A stretch of DNA of 64,000 nucleotides from Beggiatoa alba B18LD (GTDB lineage Bacteria > Pseudomonadota > Gammaproteobacteria > Beggiatoales > Beggiatoaceae): assembly GCF_000245015.1 (NCBI RefSeq), contig NZ_JH600070.1:4162780-4226779 (forward strand), in the 5' to 3' direction. Numbering within the stretch: the stretch's first letter is position 1; each line of letters opens with the position of its first letter. A program made the translations under genes and the position numbers. Below are positions 62,333 through 64,000 of this stretch, piece after piece. The notes below the pieces were generated by a model. That model did not search any database. It was not told the origin of the DNA and was given only the letters and a program-made list of their open reading frames with translations.

Positions 62333-64000
62333 TTAACGGGGATCAAACCCTGTCACAATACTTAAATTTAAGGCATTCGCAATATTTTCCCAAGACACCA
62401 ACTTAAAGTTTTGGTTTTCGTTAGGAACAATATTCCGCCCATCTTGCGCAATAAACACACCACTGGGGAATTTGCTCCCTAATGGCAGGTTTAACACATC
62501 TAAACCATCCGTTTCTGATACGCCATCAATACCTGAAACATCATCAGCAACCACTTGGAAACTACCAATATATGCATGATTGCCTGCCCGATCATACACA
62601 TTAAAAACATTATTACCTTGGCTAGATGCGATTAAATAACCACTTTGTTCACCGCTGTAGTAAATACTCATACCTTCCACATCCGCCGTGATATGTCCAC
62701 CTGTTGTAACCGTACTATCAATAGACACGCGAGCATTACCGTCACTGGGTTCTGCACCATATTGCCAAATGCCTACATCTTCTTCACCAACGTAGAACTT
62801 CGCAGAGAAATCATCCGCCACGCACCCTTCTGTTTGTGAACCAACAGCAAATTCACGCGACATTTCTGCATCAACTAAACCACGACCATTATCAAACACT
62901 CGCCATTGTTGCACGATACCAGCGGTGGAGTTGATAAAGACATAGTATTGATTATTAACACGGCTACGGTACATACACAAACCATAAATTTCACCTTGCA
63001 AGTTAGCAGGTAAAATTTTACGTGCGGTGACACTTGCTAATTGGCGCGTCTCATTATCAACTTTGTACAAAACAATACTGTCATCGCTACGATTCGTGAA
63101 CGCCACCAGCGCGATATTTGTACCGCCTAAAGGAAAGTTATAGCGAATATCGACATTATTCATGTCACCATCAGCGACATATTGCAACTCTTTACCATTC
63201 AAGTCATAAACGACAAAACCGCCCTGCTTTTGTGTACCAATAATAGTACTCAATGATGGATCAGTCGGATGTACCCAAATGGCAGGATCGTCCGCAGAAT
63301 CACCACTAGCAGGCACGGGATCGGTTTCCACTTGAGGCAACACAGGCTTAGTATTCGTATCGGCAAAGCCAATCGTGCGTGGATCAAAACTACTATCAAC
63401 TTGTAAACTCAAATAATTAGCAACACTTTGCCAAGAAACTAATTTGAAATTTAACGGGGTATTGCCGTTGCTATCGTCTTGCGCCACGAATAGACCCGTT
63501 GGAAAATCAGAGTTAAAAGCGACATTACTAACTGCGATGCCATTAGTTTCTTCCACAGCACCAACACCATTAACCGCAGAAGCAACCAGTTTAAAACTAC
63601 CGACAAAGACATTACCTGTAGTACGTTTATAAACTAAAAAATTGCTACTTCCTTGATTAGCCGCGATAAGGTAGCCATCACCATCGCGCCCATATACAAT
63701 ACTTAATCCTTCTAACTCAGTCACGTTGCCAAACGGCTTGGCTAAATCTACCGCAGTACGTGCAATACCGTCTTCAGGTTCAGCCCCATAACGCCACAAT
63801 GCCGTATCTTCATCAGAGATATACAACGCGGCAAATTCATCATCTGCCACACAACCTGCTGTTCCACCACCAATATCAAAGTGACGAATCAAACTTGCAA
63901 CTATTTTACCCGCGCCATTGTCTAAAAGTTCCCATTGTTCAATCGCGCCATCACCATCCATCACATAACTATAATACCTATTAGTCAGTGGGCTGCGATA
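62333..64000 (-). CDS. Tandem beta-propeller phytase, incomplete at window edge
   Basis: At least 555 residues; the frame is open to the end of the window, so the N terminus is missing. Two homologous halves of about 330 aa are seen. The complete one has DPVPASGDSADDPAIWVHPT, TQKQGGFVVYDLNGKEL, NNVDIRYNFPLGG and EGCVADDFSAKFYVGEEDVG; the incomplete one has GCVADDEFAALYISDEDTAL. These are beta-propeller phytase (3-phytase) motifs with the acidic calcium sites. The enzyme would release phosphate from calcium phytate and is normally secreted. Dual-domain forms are known, often with one weak domain that aids the other. Confidence 0.92.
   Translation of the reverse strand, partial: YRSPLTNRYYSYVMDGDGAIEQWELLDNGAGKIVASLIRHFDIGGGTAGCVADDEFAALYISDEDTALWRYGAEPEDGIARTAVDLAKPFGNVTELEGLSIVYGRDGDGYLIAANQGSSNFLVYKRTTGNVFVGSFKLVASAVNGVGAVEETNGIAVSNVAFNSDFPTGLFVAQDDSNGNTPLNFKLVSWQSVANYLSLQVDSSFDPRTIGFADTNTKPVLPQVETDPVPASGDSADDPAIWVHPTDPSLSTIIGTQKQGGFVVYDLNGKELQYVADGDMNNVDIRYNFPLGGTNIALVAFTNRSDDSIVLYKVDNETRQLASVTARKILPANLQGEIYGLCMYRSRVNNQYYVFINSTAGIVQQWRVFDNGRGLVDAEMSREFAVGSQTEGCVADDFSAKFYVGEEDVGIWQYGAEPSDGNARVSIDSTVTTGGHITADVEGMSIYYSGEQSGYLIASSQGNNVFNVYDRAGNHAYIGSFQVVADDVSGIDGVSETDGLDVLNLPLGSKFPSGVFIAQDGRNIVPNENQNFKLVSWENIANALNLSIVTGFDPR

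Noticed and set aside
1-64000. CRISPR array
   Set aside because: Repeats found are palindromic, dispersed and irregularly spaced; no regular repeat-spacer pattern and no cas genes.

Overview
The window looks like chromosome of a low-GC gammaproteobacterium. The gene set is typical of that class: fur divergent from bamE, bioH-bioC, hemL, prmB, sthA, hslU, leuD-leuB-asd-fimV, gspB, ygfZ. A class I PHA synthase, many multidomain sensors and very abundant intergenic palindromic repeats fit a Beggiatoa/Thiotrichales-type organism. That placement is an inference from gene content and style; no rRNA or other decisive marker is present.

Layout. 1-5.6 kb is a minus-strand signalling block: a histidine kinase, an slr1659/slr1658-type STAS plus ATPase pair, and a di-heme cytochrome c peroxidase overlapping a PAS/adenylate cyclase. 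6-16 kb holds a DUF58 protein, YgfZ, a large chemoreceptor, a metallophosphoesterase divergent from a P-loop GTPase-like protein with acidic repeats, and an O-antigen-ligase-like protein. 16-27.3 kb holds bioC-bioH, a glycosyltransferase, a caspase-like protease, a DUF599 protein, a membrane histidine kinase, fur/bamE, and a Fur-box-linked DUF2325 plus Sel1 pair. 27.4-34 kb holds hemL, a slipin gene preceded on its own strand by two tRNA-like genes and a strong RNA hairpin, and a GNAT-C39 peptidase fusion followed by a RimK-like ATP-grasp ligase. 34-46.7 kb holds two tandem PfkB kinases (one with an altered active-site motif), prmB, a response regulator-kinase, sthA, an IS5-like element nested in a small MITE, an Rpn nuclease, a CoA transferase, an XdhC protein and hslU. 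46.7-64 kb holds a cold-shock-domain protein with a signal peptide, fimV-asd-leuB-leuD-tyrS, phaC, a two-domain peptide ABC ATPase, gspB, a hybrid kinase and an incomplete tandem beta-propeller phytase.

Two dispersed repeat families explain most non-coding DNA. Family R is about 220-330 bp, a mosaic of inverted repeats with CTGAGTTCGGCGAG ends and an internal GACCTGCTAGGTTTT terminator-like hairpin. Most copies sit within a few bases of stop codons. Family M is a 73-bp palindromic MITE with TAGYAAACG ends. One M copy interrupts an R hairpin with a TA duplication, which directly shows transposition, and another copy is itself interrupted by the IS5-like element.

Best leads for new biology: the tRNA-like/hairpin/slipin cluster (possible link to RNA-repair operons), the GNAT-C39 plus ATP-grasp pair (a predicted peptide-modifying system), the stop-codon-proximal R repeats, and the apparently exported cold-shock-domain protein.
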